Origin: Krasilnikovozyma curviuscula
Lineage: Eukaryota; Basidiomycota; Tremellomycetes; Cystofilobasidiales; Mrakiaceae
NCBI GenBank assembly: GCA_014825775.1
Contig: MVAQ01000174.1
Span: 1 to 45,955, forward strand
Length of the DNA stretch: 45,955 nt
Direction of reading: 5' to 3'
This document shows positions 1-11,697 of this stretch, in pieces. Positions within the stretch are counted from its first letter, which is position 1. Each line of letters starts with the position of its first letter. The notes under the pieces were generated by a model. The model had not been told where the DNA came from, made no database searches, and was given only the letters and a program-made list of their open reading frames with translations. Made by a program: the position numbers and the translations under genes.

Positions 1-2371
1 GTCAATTACCCCTCTCACCCCTTGATACACATCATGCTTTGCTGACGAGAATCCCTTCCTATTGTCATATAGCCTCTACCCAGACTGGCCTCGGAACATC
101 CCCGAACGGGATCTCCTCCGGCCAAGCGACGTCCCGCCAGCATGTGGACAACACATCCAAACAAGCGTCGAACCCATTCTTCGATAACATTCGACAGAAT
201 GCAGAACTGTCTCAGGGTATGACAGAGAGAATACCACTAAGTCTGCCGTCTTCAACGATAGAACGTCTCCAAGACCTGCCGACGTGGTTGCGTGACTTGG
301 CCACTGTTCCTCAGGCAGATTCAATGGACAAGTTGGCGATGCAGTTCTACAAAATCGAACTCAGCGAACAGAAGCGACTTCAAACGATTATGCAGTTTCA
401 CTCGATGAACCCCGAAGAGAAAGGTGGAAACTCGGATTCTGGGAGCGCGTCAGGTAGTGGAAGCGATCTGAACCTCGCGATGAAGCCTCTGCTACCGGAC
501 CGACGGCAAACAACAAGTACTGCACTGATGACTTCAGATCGGGATTACTTCCCGTACAGTATTAGTGCCGGAATTGAGAAGGGTACAAAAAATAGGTACG
601 TCAAGAGTTCCTCCTCACAAGCTTTTATCAAACAATACCAACCATAATGTTCTCTTTCGTCATGGGTTCTTCCTAAATTTCAGGTATAAAAATATCTGGC
701 CATTCGATCACGCTCGAATCAGACTTCAAGATCGTGCGGCAGATGACGGATCAGACTATATCAACGCTTCTCTCATCCATCCTAGAGGCACCAAAAAGAG
801 CTATATTGCAACACAAGGACCTCTTCCAAGTACTTACCAGGATTTCTGGACTCTATGCTGGGATCAGAATGTTCGAGTAATCGTCATGTGAGCGTTCGAT
901 CTGTTCGTGTCCTGCATGTTCTTTTTGCTGACTCTATTTTCAGGCTAACGAAACAGGTCGAGGCTGGCCAAGTAAAGTGCGGCGATTACTGGTCGGAAGG
1001 AAGCTATGGACCGCTCACATTGAAGCTGGTTTCGACGGAAGGTGGTGAAGACGTCCCCGAACAATCCATGGCGGAAGGTGGCTTCTTCTTTGGCGTTGCC
1101 AAATCTACACTGACTAAGGAAAACAGGAAACCTGAAGAAGACTCCATCATCCGAAGAGTCTTCCAACTCACTCACCTGGATTATCCAGAAAACGACGTCA
1201 GACTTATCACACAGCTCCAGTATATCGGGTGGCCCGACTTCGACATCCCTGAGACACCTGACGCGATTCTTCATGTTATTTCCCAAATGAATGAAATCCA
1301 GGACAAAGTGACAGCATCAGCCATTGATGAAGGAGACTCGAAGCCAGCTGGTCCGGTGGTAGTGCATTGCTCTGCTGGTGTGGGACGAACGGGCAGCTTC
1401 GTGGTGTTAGATGCTGTTCTTGATGCAGTGAGGCGAGAAAGAAGGATGAACAGAGAATCTTTGTTGATAAGGAGATCTTCGGAGAGGAGAAAGGTTACAC
1501 CGGATCCATCAACTCAACCACATACACCTCTCCCCGAAACCACATCACCCTTTAACACCGCATCATCCGTGGGTCTCTCAACCCTGCAAGTTCCACCACC
1601 ACTATCTTCAATTTTAGGAGGTGGATCGCCCATGGATGTTGACGATTCCTCGTCATCGGTCCCACTACCACCTTTATCATCTGTCGTCTCTGATCTTGCT
1701 CCAGCTCAAGCTACTTTCGACTTCTTCCTGCCTCGCCCAACCGCCGCCTCTACCGCAACTACGACAGACTCGGACTCATCTCGACGAGGATCTGTTTCTC
1801 ATTCGCTTCCGTCAACGGGACCATCACAAACGACGTCAGCCGCCTCTTCGCCCTCCGACGAATCAACTCCGGACGCCGAAGACATCAGAGCCCCGCGGGC
1901 TCTCAAAGCTGAGAATCAACCACCATCTCCTTTGTCGTCTATGAAGGATCCTATCCCAATAATTCTGGAGGATTTGAGGAAACAGAGGATGAGTTTGTGT
2001 CAGACTTTGAGGCAATATGTGTTCACCTACCGGGCGATCATTCAAGGTGTACTGGATATTGTTGATGAGGAAAGAGGCGGACGAGAAATTCATGATGACC
2101 ACAAGAAGCGCCAAGGTGAATAATTACTGTTCATTTTCTAGGCGCTGAGATGCTGACAATTGTCTTCCTGGCTGCCGTAGCGTCACCTACCGAGCTTCGT
2201 AACGGGTCGGGACTTCATAAGCGTGGATCAATAAAAATGCCGCTGAACCGAGGAGCTAACCTTCACTCCGTCTCGTCTGGCTCTTCAATCTCGACAGGTT
2301 CGACGTCCATTTCTACCCCACCTTCATCATTATCCACCTCAATCTCAAGCAAACACCCAGGCGGAGAGTAA
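1..2371 (+). CDS. MAP-kinase-type protein tyrosine phosphatase (Pyp1/Ptp2-3 class), 5' partial
   Basis: Dephosphorylates phosphotyrosine, in this subfamily on MAP kinases such as the Hog1/Sty1 stress kinase. Exons are <1-595, 684-887, 944-2046 and 2142-2371. The frame is open to the window edge, so the N-terminus (which in relatives holds a rhodanese-like region) lies outside. Visible in order: the NPFFDNIRQN..ELS stretch typical of fungal MAPK phosphatases, the NRYKNIWPFDHARIRL substrate loop across the first splice, YINAS, a WPDFDIPE acid loop near 1230, and the catalytic P-loop HCSAGVGRTG with Cys at 1368-1370. Between P-loop and Q-loop (LCQTLRQY) lies a roughly 180-residue Ser/Thr/Pro-rich insert. 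The last intron could also be a 26-nt one at 2116-2141, but 2047-2141 gives normal length and joins ..YRAIIQG to AEML. The family call is strong; the exact substrate kinase is inference. Confidence 0.9.
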
Positions 2372-3371
2372 CTCAGCATCACTTACCCGATCATATCCAT
2401 TCCCATCCCTCTAACCTAATCTTACCATCGCTTTTCCCTCCAAAATCTGCTCGGCCAAAAAAACGTCGAAGTGGCCGCATGGCTCTACTAGACAGATACA
2501 ATGTATAACTACTATCACTCCTTCTTCCCGTACCACTCAGACACCAATACCCTACCTTGCATCGATACCTCTTCTTCACCCAAAGGCGTATCCTTTTCCG
2601 GTTTATTCGATGAAACCAGCTGCTGTATTTCTAGTCCCATTCCTTCGCTCCCTGTTCTTCTACTCGTTCTGTAGCGGCTAATATACGATTGCTCCACATA
2701 GACAGTGCCTATATCAATATCATTGATTTCTTCTCCTTCTCTCTCTTTCTCTTCGTTATTCCTAACAACCTCGTTGTGAGAAAGCGTTTTGTTTTGATCC
2801 GCGTAGTAAATGCGGAGGCGCCTGTTGACATGATCCTTTTTGGTTTGCTCACATTCCTCTACTTATTGAAACGAATTACCCCGGTTCATTTCCTGGTTCT
2901 TATCCTTTTGAGAAGAATGAGATCACATTTGAGTTTGTGCAGTCGGCAGCTTCCCCAGTATCGAGTGGCGAATCAAGTAGAAAATCTTTTGAGTGGTTCG
3001 TTTCGTGGCCATGTTGCTATCCAAAACACATCTCAAACTCTCTTCTGGAGCCGTTAGTGTCCTAGTAGGACTTAGTGAATAATCTGATCAAGGTGATTCC
3101 CGCTGTCTTTCCCCTGCAATTATTGTTTTCGAGCTGACTATTGCAACTGGTCGTATTCTGCAGAGCCATCTGGTCCATATTATCTTTCAGCTTCTAACGC
3201 TACTTTGGTGAGTTATAGATATTGATTTCAGTACCGTTTTGCTTGAGCTTTTTGTGTTATACTGCAATTCGTATCAGGCAAGCGTGCTGATTTCTAATCC
3301 TCTTCTTGCACCACTTGACACTAACAGTGATCAAATAATTAGGTTCATATAATCGACAGGAACGAAATTGT
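2372..3371. other. Intergenic region between the phosphatase and TRM1 (no gene seen)
   Basis: About 1 kb with no convincing coding potential. It is T/C-rich (a pyrimidine tract near 2725-2760) and probably holds the phosphatase 3' UTR and the TRM1 promoter and 5' UTR. An in-frame stop at 3336-3338 bounds the TRM1 reading frame upstream. Confidence 0.6.
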
Positions 3372-5765
3372 ATGCTCAGATTGAAGTTGGTGTCAAGTCT
3401 TACAATCAGAATAATGTCTACCACACCAACCAAGCCAGCTCCAGCTCCGGCTGCTTCTGCAGAGGCTTCGACATCAACAACCAAGCTGTCTCAGATCCCA
3501 TCTCACCTGAAACCCTACACTGAAAACACAACAACGATCCTCTTGCCATCAGACAACTCTGCATTTCTCAACCCAGTCCAGCAGTTCAATCGAGATTTGA
3601 GCGTTGCTTGTATCACCACCTGGGGCAAAATCTGGCAGGAAGAGAAGAGGAAAGATTGGGAGGCGAAGCACAACAGGAAGCTGAAGAAGGCAGAAAGAGG
3701 GCAAAGTGCTGCAAAGAAGGCCAAACTTGGTTAGTGTCCAGTGGTGTAAGACGGGCATAGAGCTGACTGGTGTTCCATCCGACGCAGACCCTGAAGCTGA
3801 GAAGAAGACTGAAGAAACTGAATCTGCGGCAGTTGAACAAGTAACTGAAAAGAGTACTGAAGATGCTGAAGCGTCAACCTCAGCGCCCAAAGTTCCTCAA
3901 GCTCCTGTCTCCAAGTTCATCATCCTTGAAGCACTCTCTGCAACGGGGCTGAGATCCATTCGATATGCCAAGGAGATTCCTGGAGTACGGTTAGTGTCTC
4001 ACTTCTCCTTGTCAGAGCTAAATTTGCAACTGACATGGTATGTCACTTAGTTATGTTATCGCCAACGATCTCTCGCCCACAGCGTGCGACGCCATGAGAA
4101 TGAATGTTGCATACAACGAGCTTGGACCATCAGAAGGAGTTCATAACAAGACTGGGGAGAAATTCAAGCACGAGGGTAAAGTCAGAGTCAACGAAGGAGA
4201 TGCTTGGTGAGTAGCCTTCATATTCCCTCGCGCTTTTCTGCTCTAAACGATTCATAATCTTCAGTGACTTGATGTACTCCCACCGACCGCTCAAGAACCG
4301 AGTCGAAATGGTTGATCTCGATCCTTATGGTACTGCTGCACCCTTTATCGATCCTGCCATTCAGTGTGTGGCAGACGGTGGACTGCTGGCTGTCACTTGT
4401 ACAGACGCGGCTGTCCTTGCAGGTAGCAACTACCCTGAGAAAGCGCGAGTCCAGTCCATGCTCTGCACCTTTTTTTTTTACTCTACTGATTGGTGTTGTA
4501 TATTTTAGTTACTCAAACTACGGAGGTGTCTCGTCCCACGCCAAGTTCTCGCACGAAGTTGGAATCCGATTGATCTTGCATTCTCTCAGCACTACGGCCG
4601 CTCGTTATGGTAGGTATATTGTCCCTTACCTTTCGTTGAGCATCGACTTCTATATGAGGGTCTTCGTCAGAGTCTACTCTGGTGCTCTGCCAGTCAAGAA
4701 CACTTTTGCGTGAGTGTCATGTACCTACAACCTCGGTGACTCTGATCACTAATCTCCAGCTCCTACCCTGCAGCAATAACGGTGTTGCTTACATTTGCCA
4801 TCACTGCGATTCCTTCCACATTCAACCATTTGGTAAAATTGTTGAAAAAACGTCTGCCAACGGCAACGTCAACACATCCCACAAGAACACTTCAGGCCCG
4901 CCTTGTCCAAATAGATGCGTTGAATGTGGCAGTACATTCATGCTTGCTGGACCCATGTGGCTCGGACCACTTCACAAGCCGGATTTTTGTAAGAGCGTGA
5001 TAGAACATGTCGACAGTGGAGATAACGCAGGTTACGGAACAATTCCGAGGATCAAGGGTATGGTTGGCATGGCAGCTCAAGCAAGTCTCATTCTCCATCT
5101 GAAAGTTTCGACTTTTCCTTTACACAACTTATATTTTGTTCTGTTGCTCTTGCTCAGGAACTCACCAATCCATTCTTCTTCTCACCAACTGAAATCGCTA
5201 AAAACTTCCGAGCTGAAGCGCCTTCGATGGCAGAATGTTGTAATGCTCTCTTCAACGGTGGCTACCAAGTTTCGAGGTCCCACTGCGTTCCAGGGTCGAT
5301 TAAGACTGACGCATCGTGCGAGGTTGTGAGGGACATCATGAGAGCTTGGTTCAAGAAGTCGGGTAAGAAACCCAGAATGGACAAGATGACTGAGAATAGT
5401 CCTGCCTGGAACATGAACATGAAAAAACAATCGTCAGTTTTGATATCCATCTTCCGTTCCGCTGCTTAGTCGCTGATCGTCTTGTGGTTCTCTACAGCCA
5501 CGAACTCAATTTCGAAACCCACCCATCAACAGCTGCCATCACTGCTAAACCACCAAAATCTGAAGGAGTGCGGTATCAAGATAACCCTCTTCCAAACTGG
5601 GGACCGGCACCTAGAGCCAACAACGGTCCAGCTGGGGGCAGTAAGAAGAGAACGAGCGAGGAGGCGGGCTTGGAGGTTCAGTCTATTGGAACACTGTCTG
5701 ATCAAAAAGCGGCTGATGATGCTGAGAAGAAAAGAATTGCAGAGGAGGAGGCTATGAATGCATGA
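3372..5765 (+). CDS. TRM1: tRNA (guanine26-N2)-dimethyltransferase Trm1
   Basis: Uses S-adenosylmethionine to make N2,N2-dimethylguanosine at position 26 of nuclear and mitochondrial tRNAs. Eight exons: 3372-3729, 3788-3989, 4051-4206, 4265-4444, 4509-4709, 4774-5080, 5158-5432, 5498-5765 (648 aa). Recognisable are the SAM-binding segments [15 protein letters not shown] and [16 protein letters not shown], the [16 protein letters not shown] block, [13 protein letters not shown], a zinc-type cluster (CHHC, later CPNRCVECG) followed by [14 protein letters not shown], and a Lys/Arg/Glu-rich C-terminal tail. Residues 70-110 are an acidic insert. Two in-frame ATGs exist: 3372 in a weak context encodes [14 protein letters not shown], which looks like a mitochondrial presequence, and 3414 has A at -3. 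Yeast TRM1 is known to use two starts in this way. Introns 4 and 6 appear to be GC-AG introns. Confidence 0.95.
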
Positions 5766-6059
5766 TGATTGTTTCTGGTGATCAGGCCTTGATTGTGTGA
5801 TGATCTCTCGAAGAGCAACCTCACCTCAAAAGCTGCAGTACGGACGATTAATAGTCGTCAGAACTTCTGAATCAGTCTTCCATCACCAAACACTCCAGTT
5901 CACTAACGAGCAAGCAAGCCATGTATTTGATGTGCCACATCTGAATTATCCGGAGTTTTAAAAATCTTTATGCGTGAGCGAAAGCAAAATCCGATTTTCG
6001 CTTGCAGTGTAGCTTGAAACTGTTTCATTCTCAAACCCTACCAAATTTCACTATATACG

Positions 6060-7232
6060 ATGGCTAAAGACGAAGAGAAGAAATCCAAGAAGCGAAAGAG
6101 TGAGGTTGGGGTAGTAGAAGGATCAGCCGCTCCAGAGGTCAGTCTACAAATTTGTCCCACCTCGAAACCTGCTCTCGTGCTCACGATGGCCTTCATAATA
6201 CGATTCTATAGACAACTCCAGCTAAGAAATCAAAGAAGGACAAATCAAAATCTACTGGTGACGAATCAGCTATGGATATTGACACAGCATCACCAGAAAA
6301 GAAAGAGTCCAAGGGTGAGAAGGAAGAATACTTTGTCCCACCTGAAGCTATAGCACCAATCGCACACCCGCTGGCTGGTAAGAAGCTCGGAAAGAAGTTG
6401 TTCAAGGGAGTCAAGAAAGGTTAGTGTTGTTATGTGGTTTCGTCGTTTGAAGTTTCCACTTTTCAGCGTACGGAGCCTCAGGCTGACAGGTTGTGTTCTT
6501 CTTTGCTTTTCGTTGGTCTTGGTGCTGTCTGGGTTGTGGTACATTTAGCTTCGAAGGCTAGGCAGTTGAAGAGAGGTGTAAAGGAAGTTGTGAAGGCTAT
6601 ACGAAAGAAGGAGAAGGGGTACGTCGCCATGCTTCTCTAGTTCTCTCCCCGCTGCAATTATAATGTTTGCGGGCATTTACCAATGTCATTTTCAAATCTG
6701 ATCCGGCTGCTCTTCCCGTCTTATAGTATTCTTCTCCTTGCGTCCAACATCACCCCAATCGATATCCTTTCCCACCTCCCTGTGCTAGCGGAAGAGGCAT
6801 CTCTGCCATTTGTTTGGGTTACTTCAAAAGAAGAGCTTGGAGCTGCTAGCGGAACAAAGAGGGCCACGAGTTGTGTGTTGATTTGGTGCGTCCTCCGTCG
6901 TCGCCTCCGAGAAACTCTGCTTCCTTCGGGATGATTGCTGACAGTTCAATTGTTTTCTGGGGTTTTTGTATGTGTCATTCGGGTGCTTGTTGTGTTTTAA
7001 GTGAGGAGACTAGGAAGAAGAAAGCTGGTGCGGATGAGAAGACTGTTGCTGCCGAAGCGGAAAAGCAGAAGGAGTTCAAAGAGAGCTATGATGAGCTGAA
7101 GAAGGAAGTCGGTTCTCTCGTTAGTTTTCTTCCTCTTCTTCTCCTTTTTTTTGTTTCATTTCGAATTATGTTCTCGTTGTGGAATGCTGAACTGACTTTT
7201 AATTCTTACAGGACCACAAAATCGTCTTCTAA
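6060..7232 (+). CDS. NHP2: H/ACA ribonucleoprotein subunit 2, L7Ae/NHP2 family
   Basis: Nucleolar RNA-binding core protein of H/ACA snoRNPs, which guide pseudouridylation of rRNA and snRNA. Exons: 6060-6137, 6212-6419, 6549-6618, 6727-6885, 7002-7119, 7212-7232 (217 aa). The N-terminus is a Lys-rich, acidic extension (about residues 1-65). The L7Ae domain follows: HPLAGKKLGKKLFKGVKK, KARQLKRGVKEVVKAIRK (the kink-turn-binding helix), LLLASNITPIDILSHLPVLA, and SKEELGAASGTKRATSCV. A charged tail with an EKQKEF..YDELKKEV helix ends in DHKIVF. It is longer than the roughly 155-residue yeast protein because of both extensions. It is convergent with the ABC transporter gene downstream. Introns were checked for C/D snoRNA boxes and none was convincing. 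Confidence 0.93.
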
Positions 7233-8112
7233 AGATGTCACTCACGATCGATGCTATTCATCTGATAAGGATCTTTGGTTTCATGTTCTGTTTTGCATTT
7301 CTTTGTGTCCTTGATTTTCACATTCTCTGTGTAAGCAGACGTGATTGTATGTACGAATACCTTTCATCTTTTAACAAAGTCACAATGCGAGGCAAGAATC
7401 GACATCTTTAAATGGCCAATTTCCACAGAACTAACAAAAAAGTCTCAAATGTATGCTCTCATAATCCTAACTGAAACGAACCACGAGGAGCAGCGAAGCG
7501 AACCATTGACGCTGGAGATGAATCTCAGACGACTCCTTGACAACGTATATACCTGGTTGAATTAGCCGGATGTCTATTTTGCTTTATTACTATTCCCGCA
7601 AGTTACGTAGTTTCTTCGGGCCATGCCGCGCTGGTTTGAGAGGTTTCTCAGCGCAATTGAAGGGCGGCGCCTCACAGCTTTACGGCGTTTCCATATCGAG
7701 AGTTCAGCAACCAGTGAGAAACTCCCCTTGTATTTTTGGCTCTAAAAAGGTAATCTGTTGAAATTGTTGTGATGTAAAAATGAAAGGAAGTGACGTGGGC
7801 CGCCTTCCATATTTTGCACCACTCCCATCGCATGGACATGGGGATGTTGGATTTGAAGTCACAGTCCATGTCAGTAGAAGCCAAAAATATTCACCCGAAG
7901 ATGCTAGCTCGTCTAACTAGATATTCAAAGAGAGTAATACACCTGCTTCGTGAGTTGCTTCTTCCTGAAAGGTATCCGTTACCATTGCTAAAAATTCTAC
8001 ACACAAGAAGAAACTACACATATAGTTACTACAGCAATCTCAACAATGATCTTGTCTTCATCCTCACTCCACTACAACAAAAACTTCAATCTCTCACCTC
8101 TCAATTCAAACA
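7233..8112. other. Convergent intergenic region (no gene seen)
   Basis: 880 bp between the 3' ends of NHP2 and the minus-strand ABC transporter. Short frames occur at 7341-7565, 7570-7761 and 7790-8119 (+), but they lack family resemblance, have weak starts and stop often. A short GC-richer patch lies around 7615-7690. Most likely this is the two 3' UTRs plus spacer. Confidence 0.5.
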
Positions 8113-11100
8113 CTACTGACTCGTCAAATCTAATTTCGATTGTCTTCTCACCTGGCCCAGCTCCGCCTTAACTTCATCCAGCTCTTCTTTCCAAGCCTGA
8201 ACCTCCTTCAAGCTTTCCTCGATTTGCTCAATTTCCTTATCCAACCCAACGCGCTCTTTCTCATCCCCGATCGTCTCGAGCTCCCAGCTACCTTCGTCCC
8301 CTGACAAACGGAGACGCATGTTGTGGAACTGTGCTAGGGAAGGTCGGTGACTAGTGCAATAAGAGGAGTTAGTGGCTGAACAGGGCTTAGTAGAGGGGAG
8401 GGGACAAACGAGATGGTGATGAGGGTTATGTCAGCATCTTTCAGCTCCTGATACATGATACCTTCCACATCAGAACTGACGGCAGCGGTACTGTCATCCA
8501 AGAAGGCAAATGCAGGCCGATGGTAGCTAGAATGGACAAGGCGATGTCAAGGCAGAGACGTGAGCGAAGAGTAGCGTGAAAGTACTCACAAGATACGCGC
8601 AATCTGCATTCTCTGCTTTTCACCACCGGATAAAACGTCCTTCTGTAATTAAAAATTGATGGAATCCGAAAATCAGTTGTGTGTGCGTGGGAAGGAGGTA
8701 TATGGACTTGCCCATTCTTTTCTAGTTTCCCATCCACCTTCTCTGGCTGGAAGATACTCCAGGTGAACCTTCTGGAGGATTGACTATGACGACCAGCATA
8801 CAACCTTATCAGAGAGAGAAAGTAGCAGAAGAGAGAAAATAGAGGGATGGAGAGAACAGACCATGAGCTCAGCATCAGTTCGACCATTCGCTTTCATCTT
8901 GGCATAAGCATCAGGGTAGATAACCTAGGAAGAAACGTGGGATTGTCAGCAATTATGGTTACTTAAATAGATCAATGGGAAGCACACACCTGATCTCTCA
9001 GACTCCCCAAACTCAAATACACCCTTTGCGGCAAGAAAAAGATACCCCCTTCTCCGTTCCCTATCGGCCTCTGTACAATCCCTGTCTCAATTGGCCACAA
9101 CTGTGCCAAAACTCTCGCAATAGAGCTTTTACCAGACCCATTTGGGCCCGTGATAAACAAATGGTCCCCCTTCCCAATCTGAAGGGTCAGCGGCTTGATG
9201 AGCTTCTCCTTTTCGGATGTGGAGGAGGGTATGACGACGGGAACATTGTTAAAGGAAACTTTGTCCAGAATGAATGTGATTTTATGCTGTTCCTCCTGCG
9301 ATGGCTGGGAGTTGAGTTGGTGGAGCGATGAGACGAGCGCGTAGACGCGCGAGGTGAAGCCTGAAAGCTCAGCTAAGTCCTTGTATGAGTGCATCAGACG
9401 TCCCCCAGCATCTGCTAAAGACATAAGGAGGCGTCTGGACGAAATGTAGTCTAAGAGACATGACCTCTAGGTCAGCTTTGGGTTGGGGAGTGACGCAACA
9501 TGAGCAAGGACGTACTCTCTGTTCGGTGCGCCATTTGATCCTGGCCTTCACCTGATGTTGAGTTCAAAAAGAAGACGGGAATTGACATCAATGAATAACC
9601 AGCGGCAGACCACATGTACTTGACGACGAAGTCTTCGATCATAGCTGTTACAATTGAAGCAGCTCATCGGTCAACAACAATAGACGAAGGAAACGAGGAA
9701 AGACGGGAACACACTGTATCCAATCCTCAACCGCATTATACCTTCGACATGCTTCATCAACCCCCTATAGGCTTCCTTCAATATCCCCAGCTCGCGCGAG
9801 CCACCGTTGTAAAATGCAATCTCCTCCGCTTCCCTACCAACTCTCGCCACGGAAGAACGATACGTCCCTTCAAGGCGGGCAGTTGTAGATGCCAGGGTTC
9901 CGAAAGCAGGGGTGACCTGTCGCAGCGGAAGCAAGGGTTAGTGTAGTCAACGGGAAAGGTGACAGATTGGAAAGTACAAGACGGAGGATCCATGCAGTGA
10001 TGATATAATTTCCGAACAGACCGAGAGTTCCTAATGGGCCGAGAGAAGAAGAGAGCTGAGCCGTGAAGAGGACGATGTCGAGGATGGGTTTACAGGTGTT
10101 CCCGCTGATGAGGAAGTGGCACGCTCAGCGGCACGAGCACTTGGAGAGACATAAAGAAATAAACAGGGACATACTAGAGAGATGACAGGGAGTCGGAGAA
10201 TGACATGATATCTGTCGTGAGATATTGGTCCGCACCTGTTCGACAGATAAAAGGACGGTAAGCAAACCTGTTTTCAGGGCGACCAATGATGACGGGATGG
10301 GAGAATACGAACCAAATCCACCTCCTCCAGCTTCTCCATTCCCTTCAGAGACAGAAGATCCAACGACAGCACCTTCGAGTTCCTTGACATCGACAATTCT
10401 CTCTTTTTTCATGGCCATCTCGTCACCGGGTATAAGCCCCAAAGAAAGATTATAGAAGTTCCTCTTATCTTTCCTATATATGAAATAGCAATGGATCACA
10501 AAGTCAGTCACGGAGAGTAAAGAAATGAGGCGTTCTGGAACATACGCAAGGTACAGGTCGTGCGAGTATCGCGTCAGGTTCGTCCTGAACGCTAATGAAA
10601 GTTTTGACTGCAATAGGTGGATCTACAGTTGTATCCAATATATCATCAGTTATCTGATTTGGTAAGAAAATGAGGGAGGAAGGAGGGGAAAAGAGCTTAC
10701 CATGGCATTCGTGTAGGTCGATGGAATGGCGAGAATGAACCACCAGCCTATACCCCTTACAAACCCAGGTCCATTGGCAGAAACCTTTAGCCCCGAAACG
10801 AATAATAATGTCAGTGATTACCTGACTTTAGAAGAAAAGAAAAAAAACCTGGGATTGAGGGTGGAACACGAACCAAATCTCTCACAATCCGCCCATCGAG
10901 CTTCGCACCCAACACACTCAGAAACGTTCTCAGCACCAAAAATGTCGTATGTAGTACCAGCAAGAATGTTTCTTTCCCCGTTGCACTATTCGCAACACTT
11001 GCATCAGCTGGTGGTTTCAAGGGAGAGTGGACCCCGACACGGACCTTGGAATTATTATACGGAGTAAGGCCCGAAGCTGGCGAATGAAGTCCGAGTTGAC

Positions 11101-11697
11101 ACCTAGTCTCTGTCCTTTTCTAAGGAGAGGGAAGTAAGGGGCATCCGATTGGAAAGTTGTGCTCTGGGTTGGAGTGATTCGAACCTAATACGCGGGAAGG
11201 GAAACATCAGGACGGTCTAGGATATAAAGAGGTGGAGGAGGGGGAATTACTTTCGAGATACGGCCTCTGAAAGGTACGAGGAGTGTTCGAGTGGATCCAT
11301 CAGGTGAAATGATAAACTTCAACGACGATAAAATAGCAAGAAGAGGCAAAGTGTGGGGAATAATCAGTTTACAGTCTTTCTCTCTATCCTTCGTCTCTCT
11401 TTTCTCTCCTTTCTCCCTAGTTTAATCCAGCCACTCATATAGACAGCGGTTACTCACCAGATCTCCACTCTCCTTCTCCAACTGGGGCGTCGTCAACGGC
11501 GTGAGCGCCTCGAGCCTCCTCCTCTCCCTTCTCTGCTCCTTGCTCTCGAGTACCCATGACGCAGGTAGGCTCAACAGCTGGGTGCGGGCAAGTAAGAGGA
11601 GTGAGAGAGTAAGGAGGACGGCGGGCTTGTTTTGCCGGAGGGTTGAAGGGAGAGACATGGTTGGGAGGGAGAGGCGATCGGGTAATGGGGTTGCCAT
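8113..11697 (-). CDS. PXA1: Peroxisomal ABC half-transporter, ABCD/PXA1 type
   Basis: Imports very-long-chain or long-chain acyl-CoA into peroxisomes for beta-oxidation. Seventeen exons (11697-11458, 11316-11251, 11184-11045, 10997-10874, 10784-10701, 10622-10546, 10473-10313, 10235-10175, 10104-9978, 9916-9742, 9644-9516, 9450-8990, 8924-8862, 8771-8712, 8642-8590, 8526-8410, 8350-8113) sum to 791 aa. Family signatures: [10 protein letters not shown] and [12 protein letters not shown] in the membrane half, the EAA-like loop [13 protein letters not shown], Walker [10 protein letters not shown] near residue 563, Q-loop FLPQRVYLS, signature [13 protein letters not shown], Walker [12 protein letters not shown] and H-loop [11 protein letters not shown]. 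The C-terminus is a Glu/Lys-rich coiled coil. Odd points: the catalytic Glu after Walker B is Asp; the intron at 8711-8643 is GC-AG; intron 7 could instead start at 10267, adding 15 residues; and the join at 8862/8771 looks 3-4 residues short against relatives. Confidence 0.9.

Noticed and set aside
2689..3057. 122-codon plus-strand hydrophobic frame
   Set aside because: T-rich sequence gives a spurious Leu/Phe-rich frame starting at a non-ATG codon; no homology and no gene-like context.
4445..4508. A GT donor at 4450 (GTCCAT) as an alternative to the GC donor in TRM1 intron 4
   Set aside because: A GT donor there can be read in frame but adds extra residues between YPEK and YSNYGG, where the family has none, and GTCCAT is a poor consensus. 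The GC donor is preferred, with some doubt.
6420..7211. Possible intron-encoded C/D snoRNAs in NHP2 (and likewise in the long H2A.Z introns)
   Set aside because: Introns were read for RTGATGA and CTGA boxes. Only isolated or badly spaced matches were found, such as ATGATTGCTGA with no room for a guide.
11174..11190. tRNA T-arm-like GGTTCGAATC on the minus strand
   Set aside because: It is the start of an ABCD-transporter exon, encodes VRIT in frame, and has no acceptor or anticodon stem partners nearby.
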